Assembly: GCA_007120095.1 (NCBI GenBank)
Contig: SKOM01000230.1
Span: forward strand, 1-24,875
Direction: 5' to 3'
DNA length: 24,875 nt
Source of the DNA: Candidatus Competibacteraceae bacterium
GTDB lineage: Bacteria > Pseudomonadota > Gammaproteobacteria > Competibacterales > Competibacteraceae
Positions 7,168 to 14,148 of the stretch are shown piece after piece (within the stretch, counting starts at the first letter, position 1; each line of letters begins with the position of its first letter). The notes under the pieces were generated by a model. That model was not told the origin of the DNA. It ran no database searches and was given only the letters and a program-made list of their open reading frames with translations. The translations under genes were made by a program, and so were the position numbers.

Positions 7168-8033
7168 TCACGTTCGGCATTTAGAGCCAAAGCCATTCGA
7201 TATAATGTATTACGCTGACCACCACTCAGTTCAGCCGCCACGGCGACCGCCCGTTTCAGGGGCAGCTCACGTAATAATAGCCGCAATAACCGTTGCTGTT
7301 CAGCCTTTTGGGGTGACACACTCGCCCCTTGCACGACTAAAACAAACTCACCGCGCTGGCGCTCAGGCACCGCTTGCAACCAGTCAAGCAATGCGCCTAA
7401 GGGTGCAACGTGACTTTGTTCAAAGGTTTTGGTCAGCTCACGCGCCAGACAGGCAGGACGATCAGCGCCCAAAATCGCGGCCAAATCCTGCACCGCCGCG
7501 ACAATGCGATGCGGAGATTCAAAAAATACCAGGGTCTGAGGATAGGTAGCCAGCTCAGCCAACCGTCGCTGTCGCGCTACGCTGCGAGGTGGCAAGAATC
7601 CTTCGAAGCTGAAGCGCTCACAGGGTAAACCGGCAATCGATAACGCCGCCATCACACTGCTGGGACCGGGAACGGCACACACAGCAAGTCCTTGGCGACG
7701 CAGTTCGCGCACCAGTGGAAAACCCGGATCGCTGATCAAGGGAGTACCGGCATCGCTGATCAATGCCCCAGTCCGCCCGGCTTGGAGCTGAGCGACCAAG
7801 CCCGGCACCCGGGCCAATTCATTATGTTCATGGAGGGCAAGCAGTGGAGTCTTAATGGCAAAATGCTGTAATAAACGCTGGCTGTGCCGGGTATCTTCGG
7901 CGGCAATCCAGTCAACTTGTCCTAAAATCAGTAAGGCACGGTGACTGATATCGCCCAGGTTGCCAATCGGTGTAGCCACAACGTATAAGGTACCGGGTAA
8001 GGTCAGAGGATGGGCATCAACGGCGTTTGCCAT
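7164..8033 (-). CDS. rsmI: RsmI, 16S rRNA C1402 2'-O-methyltransferase
   Basis: RsmI methylates the ribose 2'-O of C1402 in 16S rRNA, complementing RsmH encoded at 4645-5586. The 289-residue protein carries the tetrapyrrole-methylase fold signatures of the family: LYVVATPIGNLGDIS near residues 16-30, AEDTRHSQRLL, ALHEHNE, LISDAGTPLISDPG and PGPSSVMAALSIAGLP, then FFESPHRI, RELTKTFE and GEFVLVVQG. The ATG at 8033 is well placed for the conserved N-terminus; its ribosome site is weak. It is divergent from yraN with a 43-base gap and converges on the second mraZ gene, overlapping by 4 bases. In E. coli rsmI is likewise divergent from lpoA-yraN, but lpoA is missing here. Confidence 0.96.
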   Translation of the reverse strand: MANAVDAHPLTLPGTLYVVATPIGNLGDISHRALLILGQVDWIAAEDTRHSQRLLQHFAIKTPLLALHEHNELARVPGLVAQLQAGRTGALISDAGTPLISDPGFPLVRELRRQGLAVCAVPGPSSVMAALSIAGLPCERFSFEGFLPPRSVARQRRLAELATYPQTLVFFESPHRIVAAVQDLAAILGADRPACLARELTKTFEQSHVAPLGALLDWLQAVPERQRGEFVLVVQGASVSPQKAEQQRLLRLLLRELPLKRAVAVAAELSGGQRNTLYRMALALNAERD

Positions 8034-8076
8034 ATTCGTTCGATCGAGCTCGCTATACTGATTCAGGAGAGATTAA

Positions 8077-8451
8077 ATGCCGATTCACACCACAACGTCC
8101 ACTCGCAGTCGTGGTCACACGGCCGAGACCCTGGCTTGCGATTATCTGCAACGACAGGGTCTCAAACTGGTGATGCGTAATTATACCTGTAAGGTCGGTG
8201 AATTGGATTTGATTATGCAGGATGCTGCGCAACTGGTGTTTGTCGAAGTGCGCAGCCGCCGTGCTAGCCAGCATGGTACACCTGTGGATACAATCACGGC
8301 CGACAAACAACGTCGGCTGATTCGCGCTGCTGAGCATTACCTGCAGCGTTATCAAGTCGATCAAGCCTGTCGTTTCGATGTGGTTGGCATCACTTATCAC
8401 AACGACCGGGTGCAGGTTGATTGGGTGCCCAACGCCATACAAGCTCACTGA
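8077..8451 (+). CDS. yraN: YraN, UPF0102 family predicted nuclease
   Basis: This is a 124-residue UPF0102 protein of the restriction-endonuclease-like superfamily, with no settled cellular role that I know of. Family features are RGHTAETLACDYLQRQG near residues 12-28, the KVGELDLIM segment near 39-47 with the acidic residues of the nuclease-like core, FVEVRSR near 54-60, and KQRRLIRAAEHYL near 76-88. The ATG at 8077 has a good ribosome site (AGGAGA, 8065-8070, six-base spacing), and a TATACT at 8054-8059 may be its -10. It is followed 38 bases later by dolP in the same direction, as in the E. coli yraN-diaA-dolP run but without diaA. Confidence 0.93.
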   Translation: MPIHTTTSTRSRGHTAETLACDYLQRQGLKLVMRNYTCKVGELDLIMQDAAQLVFVEVRSRRASQHGTPVDTITADKQRRLIRAAEHYLQRYQVDQACRFDVVGITYHNDRVQVDWVPNAIQAH

Positions 8452-8489
8452 CGACCCCCTTGTGGAATATTTACAGAGGAAACTTATTG

Positions 8490-9083
8490 ATGATCGCTAG
8501 AATATACGGTGTAAGCCTATTGCTCTGCGCCAGCCTGCTCAGCAGCGGCTGCGGGGTATTTGTCGTCGGCGGAGCGGCAACAGCCGCTTCGGTAGCCCAT
8601 GACCGTCGCACTGCTGGCACCATTGTTGAGGATCAAGCGATTGAGCTCAAGATCTACCAGGCGCTACGCAACGAACCAGACCGTCTGGACAATACCAGCA
8701 TCAATGTCACCAGCTACGATCGGGTCGTACTGCTCACTGGTGAGGTACCTTCGGCGGGAATCAGCGCGTGGGCCGAGCGCGTGGCCGGTGATATTGACAA
8801 TGTCATCATGGTGCATAATAAACTGGCCGAGCGCCCTCCAAGCAGTCTGGGTAATCGCAACAATGACGCCTGGATCAGCGCTCGCGCTAAAAGCGCCTTG
8901 CTGCAAGTCAAGATACCCGGTTTTGACCCCACCCGGGTTAAAGTTGTCACGCGACGCGGCGTTGTCTATTTGATGGGGCTGGTGACCGAGACCGAAGGCC
9001 AGGCGGCCGCAGACAGCATTAGTCGGGTCAATGGGGTGCGGCAGGTAGTTACCCTATTCCGCTACATTGAAAGTGCCGGCTAG
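8490..9083 (+). CDS. dolP: DolP (YraP), outer-membrane lipoprotein with two BON domains
   Basis: DolP is an outer-membrane lipoprotein that supports envelope integrity. The 197-residue product has a lipoprotein signal peptide ending in SSGC (acylated Cys21), a glycine/alanine-rich stretch (VVGGAATAAS) and the DRRTAGTIVEDQAIE segment seen in E. coli DolP. BON domain 1 spans about residues 50-115 (INVTSYDRVVLLTGEVP) and BON domain 2 about 128-195 (VKVVTRRGVVYLMGLVTE, then SRVNGVRQVVTLF). I chose the ATG at 8490 because it has a ribosome site (CAGAGGA, 8474-8480) and puts the signal peptide at the N-terminus; an in-frame upstream extension overlapping yraN lacks such support. It ends 7 bases from the convergent sspB stop. 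Confidence 0.93.
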   Translation: MIARIYGVSLLLCASLLSSGCGVFVVGGAATAASVAHDRRTAGTIVEDQAIELKIYQALRNEPDRLDNTSINVTSYDRVVLLTGEVPSAGISAWAERVAGDIDNVIMVHNKLAERPPSSLGNRNNDAWISARAKSALLQVKIPGFDPTRVKVVTRRGVVYLMGLVTETEGQAAADSISRVNGVRQVVTLFRYIESAG

Positions 9084-9092
9084 GCCGGTACT
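9072..9092. terminator. Bidirectional hairpin between dolP and sspB
   Basis: A 9-bp near-perfect inverted repeat, AGTGCCGGC / GCCGGTACT with one G-T wobble, flanks a 3-base loop that is the dolP TAG stop. It spans the ends of the two convergent genes, so it could stop transcription from both sides. The flanking T-tracts are short (ATTT on plus, TTTC on minus), so efficiency is doubtful. Confidence 0.5.
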
Positions 9093-9507
9093 ATTTAACC
9101 ACTTTGAGGTCGGGCCGCGACTTCTTTTGTCCAGTACTGTCCGAGTGTTTTTGTGGCTCATCGGGTGGGGGAGCACTGTCTCCCTGACCGGGTTCGCCAC
9201 CAAAAGCCATGCCTTGCCCATTCTCACGAGCGTATATTGCGATCACCGCAGAAACCGGCACCTGGATAGTACGACTTAACCCGGAAAAGCGCGCTTCAAA
9301 AAAGATCCACTCATTATCGATGACTAAGTCCTGCACCGCAGACGGACTGATGTTCAGTACAATGCGTTCATCTTGCACATATTCTTTGGGCACGTCGACG
9401 CCAGGGTATCCGGCATTAACCAGCAGATGGGGCGTCATCCCGTTGTCGTTAGTCCATTCATAAAGTGCGCGCAGCAAATAAGGGCGGCTGGAAAACATAC
9501 GCGTCAT
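9091..9507 (-). CDS. sspB: SspB, ClpXP adaptor for ssrA-tagged proteins
   Basis: SspB tethers ssrA-tagged substrates to the ClpXP protease. The 138-residue protein has the conserved core (SRPYLLRALYEWTNDNGMTPHL near residues 6-27, GVDVPKEYV, IVLNISPSAV, IFFEARFSG, VPVSAVIAIYARENG), then a low-complexity linker and the C-terminal ClpX-docking tail ending RPDLKVVK, like the E. coli tail RPALRVVK. I chose the ATG at 9507 with ribosome site GGTGA; an upstream TTG would add 12 residues and an ATG at 9498 would remove 3. The usual operon partner sspA, which normally sits between pet genes and sspB, is absent, so sspB appears monocistronic. Confidence 0.95.
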   Translation of the reverse strand: MTRMFSSRPYLLRALYEWTNDNGMTPHLLVNAGYPGVDVPKEYVQDERIVLNISPSAVQDLVIDNEWIFFEARFSGLSRTIQVPVSAVIAIYARENGQGMAFGGEPGQGDSAPPPDEPQKHSDSTGQKKSRPDLKVVK

Positions 9508-9608
9508 AAGTTCACCATTACGTGTTCTTGAGGGTTGGAACAAACTAAGAGCACAATCAACTAAGCGCGGCTAAAAAAAGCAACCGATTTATTAGCAAAC
9601 ACCGCCGT

Positions 9609-9638
9609 GTTGAGCGGAGTGCGAAAACTCCGCTCAAC
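9609..9638 (-). terminator. Perfect 12-bp hairpin downstream of petC
   Basis: GTTGAGCGGAGT at 9609-9620 and ACTCCGCTCAAC at 9627-9638 form a perfect 12-bp stem with a 6-base loop, 15 bases past the petC stop. No T-run follows on either strand, so it is not a textbook intrinsic terminator; it may stabilise the pet mRNA 3' end or attenuate readthrough into sspB. The rest of 9544-9652 contains no gene I can see. Confidence 0.5.
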
Positions 9639-9652
9639 CAACATACTGGCTA

Positions 9653-10369
9653 TCAGCGGACGTCTTTCCAGTATTCTTTCTTAAGCAGATAGAACACCAC
9701 GAAAGCCAGGGCGAGATACAGCAACACCCATTTACCAATGCGCTCCCGATCCATTTTATAAGGCTCGGCGACGTAAGCCATAAAGTTGACCAAATCCGCC
9801 ATGGCCACATCGAACTCTTCTGGCGTCATCGAACCCGGCTCCACAAGTTCGAACCCGACAACCTCACCCGCCTCATCGAACACCGCCTCTTGCAAGCCCT
9901 GCAATTGCCACAACACATTCGGCATCGAGGTGTTTTCCAGAACCGGGTTGTTCGTCCCAAACGGACGACCGTCATCCGAGTAGAAGGTGCGTAGATAGGT
10001 GTAGACATACGCGTTACTGGTCGAGCGGGTGATCAGCGACAGATCCGGAGGAGCCACGCCACCGAACCAGTCTTGTGCAGCCGCCGAACTCATAGGAATG
10101 GTCATCAAGTCACCGATTTCGATTTCGGGATCGAAAACCAGATGCTCCATGACCAATTCTTCCGGGACTCCGGCATCGCGCGCAAAGCGATTGTAGCGCT
10201 GGAATTGCAGGGAATGACAACCCATACAGTAGTTCATGTACAACTGGGCGCCCCGCTGCAAAGACGCCTGATCAGACGGGTCAACCGTGACTCGATCCAG
10301 CGGATAATTACTCGCCGCAGCCCAGACTAAGCCAGGTAACCACAGCAAGATCAACAGTAATTTTTTCAT
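9653..10369 (-). CDS. petC: Cytochrome c1 subunit of the bc1 complex
   Basis: This subunit carries electrons from the Rieske centre to soluble or membrane cytochrome c. The 238-residue protein has a signal peptide (about residues 1-18), a single heme c site CMGCH at 48-52, a conserved downstream segment with SMPNVLWQL whose Met is the likely axial ligand, and a C-terminal membrane anchor at about 212-230 followed by KKEYWKDVR. The ATG at 10369 is 9 bases downstream of the petB stop, so it is the third gene of the petABC operon. Confidence 0.96.
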   Translation of the reverse strand: MKKLLLILLWLPGLVWAAASNYPLDRVTVDPSDQASLQRGAQLYMNYCMGCHSLQFQRYNRFARDAGVPEELVMEHLVFDPEIEIGDLMTIPMSSAAAQDWFGGVAPPDLSLITRSTSNAYVYTYLRTFYSDDGRPFGTNNPVLENTSMPNVLWQLQGLQEAVFDEAGEVVGFELVEPGSMTPEEFDVAMADLVNFMAYVAEPYKMDRERIGKWVLLYLALAFVVFYLLKKEYWKDVR

Positions 10370-10378
10370 CGCTTACTC

Positions 10379-11689
10379 CTATGAGTCCCGATCAGACGAC
10401 GAGAACGGAAACGACAACAGTGGAGACCCTTTAGTGACGCGCTTTGGTAACGGTTTGGTCTTTTCATTCGCGGTATACCAGGGCATCAGCAGGAAGAACG
10501 CAAAGTACACAAACATGCCAATTTGCGCCAACAAAGTGTACAGCGGCGTAGACGGTTGGGTACCCAAGAAGGTCAGCATCACGAATGCCACCGTAAATGC
10601 AGCCAGTGCTGCTTTATACGTGTTGCCGCGATAGCGAATCGACTTAACCGGGCAACGATCCAGCCATGGCAGCAAGAACAGCAGGATGATGGAACCAAAC
10701 ATCGCGATCACACCGAGTAACTTGGCGTCAAGGAACCATATATCGAAGGTCACTGCCCGCAATATGGCGTAAAACGGCGCGAAATACCATACCGGCGCGA
10801 TGTGATCCGGTGTCACCATCGGGTTGGCTGGTTCAAAGTTGGGGTGTTCCAGGAACAGCCCTCCCATTTCGGGGGCGAAGAACACGACGAGCGCGAAGAA
10901 AAACAGAAAGCCGATGATAATCATCAGATCTTTGACGGTGAAGTACGGGTGGAACGGGATACCATCGAGCGGCTTGCCGGTTTTGTCTTTCTTTTCTTTA
11001 ATTTCAATCCCGTCGGGGTTGTTAGAACCAACGTGATGCAAGGCGACAATGTGTAAAAATACCAGCATGACCAACACCAAGGGCAAGGCCACCACATGCA
11101 GGGCAAAGAACCGGTTCAGGGTAGCATCAGCGATCATAAAATCACCTTGAATCCATACGACCAGTTGCTCGCCGATCAGAGGTATCGCACCGAACAGGCC
11201 AATAATCACCTGAGCACCCCAATACGACATTTGCCCCCACGGCAACACATAGCCCATGAATGCTTCGGCCATCAGCACCAGGAAAATCAACATACCGATG
11301 ATCCAGATAAGCTCGCGAGGTTTCTTATACGAGCCATACAACATCGCTCTGAACATGTGCAGATACACAACGATGAAAAACGCCGAGGCACCGGTCGAGT
11401 GCATATAGCGAATCAACCATCCCCAGTGCACATCACGCATGATGTACTCGACCGAACCAAACGCTTCCTCAGCCGAAGGCTTATAGCTCATGGTCAACCA
11501 GATACCGGTGACCAGCTGGATCACCAACACGACGGCGGCCAGCACCCCAAAGGCATACCAGATATTAAAGTTTTTGGGGGTATAGTACTTCCCCATGTGG
11601 TAATTCCAGGTTTCGATGAGTGGAAAACGCGCATCGACCCATTCAATTACTCTATTGTTTTTACTGGGATTTTCCGGGCTAGCAGCCAT
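10379..11689 (-). CDS. petB: Cytochrome b subunit of the bc1 complex
   Basis: Cytochrome b oxidises quinol at the Qo site and reduces quinone at Qi. This full-length, unsplit protein of about 436 residues has eight expected membrane segments and the heme ligands H97/H111 and H198/H213 (13 and 14 residues between). The Qo motif is PVWY at 299-302 rather than the PEWY of mitochondria and alphaproteobacteria, with SNNPDG after helix D. I chose the ATG at 11689, which overlaps the petA stop by one base (TGATG); a GTG just upstream at 11692 is also possible. It is coupled to petA and petC. Confidence 0.96.
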   Translation of the reverse strand: MAASPENPSKNNRVIEWVDARFPLIETWNYHMGKYYTPKNFNIWYAFGVLAAVVLVIQLVTGIWLTMSYKPSAEEAFGSVEYIMRDVHWGWLIRYMHSTGASAFFIVVYLHMFRAMLYGSYKKPRELIWIIGMLIFLVLMAEAFMGYVLPWGQMSYWGAQVIIGLFGAIPLIGEQLVVWIQGDFMIADATLNRFFALHVVALPLVLVMLVFLHIVALHHVGSNNPDGIEIKEKKDKTGKPLDGIPFHPYFTVKDLMIIIGFLFFFALVVFFAPEMGGLFLEHPNFEPANPMVTPDHIAPVWYFAPFYAILRAVTFDIWFLDAKLLGVIAMFGSIILLFLLPWLDRCPVKSIRYRGNTYKAALAAFTVAFVMLTFLGTQPSTPLYTLLAQIGMFVYFAFFLLMPWYTANEKTKPLPKRVTKGSPLLSFPFSSSDRDS

Positions 11690-12291
11690 CACGCAGCCTC
11701 CGAGTCTTCACCCACCAGCACACGGGTGTCACTGATAAATGTATAAGGTGGAATGACTAAATTAGTGGGTGCTGGAACCCCACGATAGACACGCCCGGCC
11801 AAATCGAAACGCGAACCATGGCAAGCACAGAAGAAACCACCTTTCCAATTGGGTCCTAAATCATCCGGCGCAATTTCCGGACGGTACTGGGGCGAACACC
11901 CCAAATGGGTACACACGCCAATCACTACAAAGATATTGGGCATCGCCTCCCGCGCTCGGATTGAATTTTGCGTATAGGGGGGTTGCTGTGATTCGTTGGA
12001 TTCTGGATCGCGCAGATCGCCGACCACCTCAGGCAAGCTTGCAAGCATGGCCTCGGTGCGATTAAGCACCCAGACCGGCCGACCACGCCACTCTACTACC
12101 ACACGAGCGCCTGGCTCCAATCTGCTGATATCGATTTCTATGGGTGCGCCTGCTGCCCGTGCTCTTTCACTGGGCGCCCAAGACGCGAGGAAGGGTACTG
12201 CGACGAAGGCGACTCCCACACCGCCTACCACTGTCGCCGAGGCAGTTAAGAACCGGCGTCGGTCATGATTAACCATTTCAGCCGTCGACAT
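11689..12291 (-). CDS. petA: Rieske iron-sulfur subunit of the bc1 complex
   Basis: The Rieske protein accepts one electron from quinol and swings to cytochrome c1. The 200-residue product has a Tat-like N-terminus DRRRFL at 10-15 and a membrane anchor at about 18-37. Cluster motif 1 is C127-T-H129-L-G-C132 and motif 2 is C155-A-C157-H158-G-S; C127, H129, C155 and H158 bind [2Fe-2S], and C132/C157 form the disulfide in the family. The ATG at 12291 has an AGGAG ribosome site eight bases upstream. It is the first gene of the operon, preceded by an extended -10 promoter. The rplM-rpsI pair that I recall upstream in related genomes is replaced here by hisC. Confidence 0.96.
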   Translation of the reverse strand: MSTAEMVNHDRRRFLTASATVVGGVGVAFVAVPFLASWAPSERARAAGAPIEIDISRLEPGARVVVEWRGRPVWVLNRTEAMLASLPEVVGDLRDPESNESQQPPYTQNSIRAREAMPNIFVVIGVCTHLGCSPQYRPEIAPDDLGPNWKGGFFCACHGSRFDLAGRVYRGVPAPTNLVIPPYTFISDTRVLVGEDSEAA

Positions 12292-12385
12292 GAATCATAC
12301 TCCTGGAACGTTTCTATTAAGCGTTTCCGATCAAAACCTAAATGTAGGCGATCGACTCTTGACACAAGTGATCCTTACGCTGTCA

Positions 12386-12394
12386 ATTATACCA
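12386..12394 (-). promoter_or_regulatory. Extended -10 promoter for petABC
   Basis: The minus strand reads TGGTATAAT, a consensus -10 (TATAAT, 12391-12386) with a TGn extension, in the 125-base gap between the hisC stop and petA. No convincing -35 lies at the right distance, which is normal for extended -10 promoters. Transcription should begin near 12379, leaving a leader of about 85 bases. Just downstream, TTGACA and TGTCAA form a spaced inverted repeat (about 12360-12388) that might bind a regulator. Confidence 0.6.
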
Positions 12395-12416
12395 GACAAC
12401 CCCCGTTCTGGGGCGG

Positions 12417-13499
12417 TCACAGCAGGCCGCCAAGCGCATCCAGAAACCGACGATTCTCTGCTGAAGTACCGACCGTGACCCGCAAACAGTCGTGTAATAA
12501 ACCACCGACTGGGTGCAAATTTTTGATCAGCACACCCTGGTATTTCAATCCATTGAATACTGCCCCGGCCTGCCCTTCAGGCACTCGGAACAGGATGAAA
12601 TTGGCCTGACTGGGATAAGTCACTATCCCTGGTAGTTGAGTAAGCCCGGCCTGTAGCTCAGTACGGGCCTGACGAATCCAGCCCGCCTGCATATCCAGCA
12701 CCGCTCGGTGCCGGAGCACAAACTCAACGCTGCGTTGGGTCAACACATTGATATTGTAAGGCAAACGCAGTTTATCGATTTCACGCAGCCAATGGGCTGC
12801 CCCCAACACATACCCTAACCGCAATCCTGCTAAACCTGATTTCGACAAAGTGCGCATCAGCAGCAGGTTGTCATACTCCGCCAGTGCGTTGATGAAGCTG
12901 GCTTCAGCAAACGCACCATAAGCTTCGTCGACAACCACCAGACCCGGTGTCGCTGCAATAATCTCGCGTAGTGCCCCGGTATCGAACAAATTACCGGTCG
13001 GGTTATTCGGATAAGCGATAAACACCAAAGCAGGACGATGCGTCCGAATGGCGTGCAGCATGGCGGCTGTGTCCAAGGAGAAATCAGGGCGTAGCGGCAC
13101 TCCGACATAGTCCAGACCGGTAAATGTTGCCACCATCCGGTACATGACAAAGCTGGGTTCGGGGGCCAACACGACCCGCCGCTCGCCTTGGGCACCCGCC
13201 AGTGTCAAAGCCAGCAATTGGATCAGCTCGTCCGAGCCGTTGCCCAGTAATAATTCAACTTCGGCGGGCAATTCCAGGCTGGCACGCATCTGCTGCACCA
13301 ACGCCCTGGCCTGTGAGTCGGGGTAACGATTAAGCGGCGTATCACGCAGTGTGGCCAGCCACTCGGTGACCAGCTCATCTGGCCAGGAATAGGGATTTTC
13401 CATGGCGTCTAGTTTAATCAGTCCCTGCGCGTCTGCTACGGGATAAGCCTGCAGAGCGAGAATCTCAGGGCGAATCAGTTCAGCCGGTGTCACCGTCAT
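12417..13499 (-). CDS. hisC: HisC, histidinol-phosphate aminotransferase
   Basis: HisC converts imidazole-acetol phosphate to histidinol phosphate with glutamate. The 360-residue protein is a fold-type I PLP enzyme with the HisC-like KLDAMENPYSWP N-terminal segment, LLGNGSDELIQLL near 85-97, the NPTGN motif near 166-170, DEAYGAF and the PLP-lysine segment TLSKSGLAGLRLGY with K220. I chose the ATG at 13499, overlapping the hisG stop as ATGA; an upstream start would reach deep into hisG without support. hisD, which commonly separates hisG and hisC in this arrangement, is missing. Confidence 0.94.
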   Translation of the reverse strand: MTVTPAELIRPEILALQAYPVADAQGLIKLDAMENPYSWPDELVTEWLATLRDTPLNRYPDSQARALVQQMRASLELPAEVELLLGNGSDELIQLLALTLAGAQGERRVVLAPEPSFVMYRMVATFTGLDYVGVPLRPDFSLDTAAMLHAIRTHRPALVFIAYPNNPTGNLFDTGALREIIAATPGLVVVDEAYGAFAEASFINALAEYDNLLLMRTLSKSGLAGLRLGYVLGAAHWLREIDKLRLPYNINVLTQRSVEFVLRHRAVLDMQAGWIRQARTELQAGLTQLPGIVTYPSQANFILFRVPEGQAGAVFNGLKYQGVLIKNLHPVGGLLHDCLRVTVGTSAENRRFLDALGGLL

Positions 13500-14146
13500 C
13501 GGCACGACTCCGGTTGCAGGGCACAAGCAAAGGCCGCTATTAACGCACGCAGTGCGGCATGTTTCATTTTCATCGCCGCTTTATTGACGATCAGGCGGGA
13601 GCTGATATCAGCGATGTGTTCCAAGGGTAACAGCCCATTAGCGCGCAAGGTTTTACCGGTATCCACCACATCAACAATATAATCAGCCAACCCCACCAAA
13701 GGTGCCAGCTCCATGGAGCCATAGAGCTTGATCACCTCGGCCTGAATACCGCGAGCCGCAAAATGGCGGCGGGCGACATTAATGTATTTGGTAGCTACCC
13801 GTGGGCGCCGTTGTGGCACCGCAGGTGAAGTGTGCGGAAAACCCGCGACCATGAGCCGACAGCGGGCAATACCAAGATCCAGCGGTTCATAGAGTCCCTC
13901 GCCACCATGCTCCAGCAACACGTCTTTGCCTACCACACCCAAATCGGCTGCACCGTATTGCACATAAGTCGGCGTATCAGTGGCGCGCACAATCACTACT
14001 TTAATGTCCGGTCGGTTGGTATCGAGTATCAACTTACGGCTGCTGCCAGGGTCATCGACGAGTTCAATACCCATATCCGCCAGCAACGGCCGGGTTTCAT
14101 CGAGAATCCGACCTTTTGACAACGCCAGGGTGATATTCGTCACCAT
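13496..14146 (-). CDS. hisG: HisG short form, ATP phosphoribosyltransferase catalytic subunit
   Basis: HisG joins ATP and PRPP, the first step of histidine synthesis. The 216-residue product starts MVTNITLALSKGRILDE and includes YGAADLGVVGKDVLLE, VATKYINVARRHF, the PRPP-binding DYIVDVVDTGKTLRANGL segment and a C-terminal helix. It lacks the roughly 80-residue regulatory domain of long HisG, so by family rule it needs HisZ, which is not in this window. The ATG at 14146 lies two bases after the murA stop; a longer reading to 14203 would overlap murA by 55 bases and add residues absent from the family. Prs at 22382-23317 supplies its PRPP. Confidence 0.95.
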   Translation of the reverse strand: MVTNITLALSKGRILDETRPLLADMGIELVDDPGSSRKLILDTNRPDIKVVIVRATDTPTYVQYGAADLGVVGKDVLLEHGGEGLYEPLDLGIARCRLMVAGFPHTSPAVPQRRPRVATKYINVARRHFAARGIQAEVIKLYGSMELAPLVGLADYIVDVVDTGKTLRANGLLPLEHIADISSRLIVNKAAMKMKHAALRALIAAFACALQPESCR

Positions 14147-14148
14147 GG

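Noticed and set aside
8053..8448. A 131-residue minus-strand open frame
   Set aside because: It is antisense to yraN, which has a good ribosome site and clear UPF0102 motifs.
11096..11746. A 216-residue plus-strand open frame
   Set aside because: It is entirely antisense to petB and petA, is very rich in His and Gln as expected of a reverse-strand shadow, and has no recognisable domain.
13500..13526. Longer N-terminus for hisC
   Set aside because: The extension lies within the hisG coding end, while the ATG at 13499 gives an ATGA overlap and the expected length.
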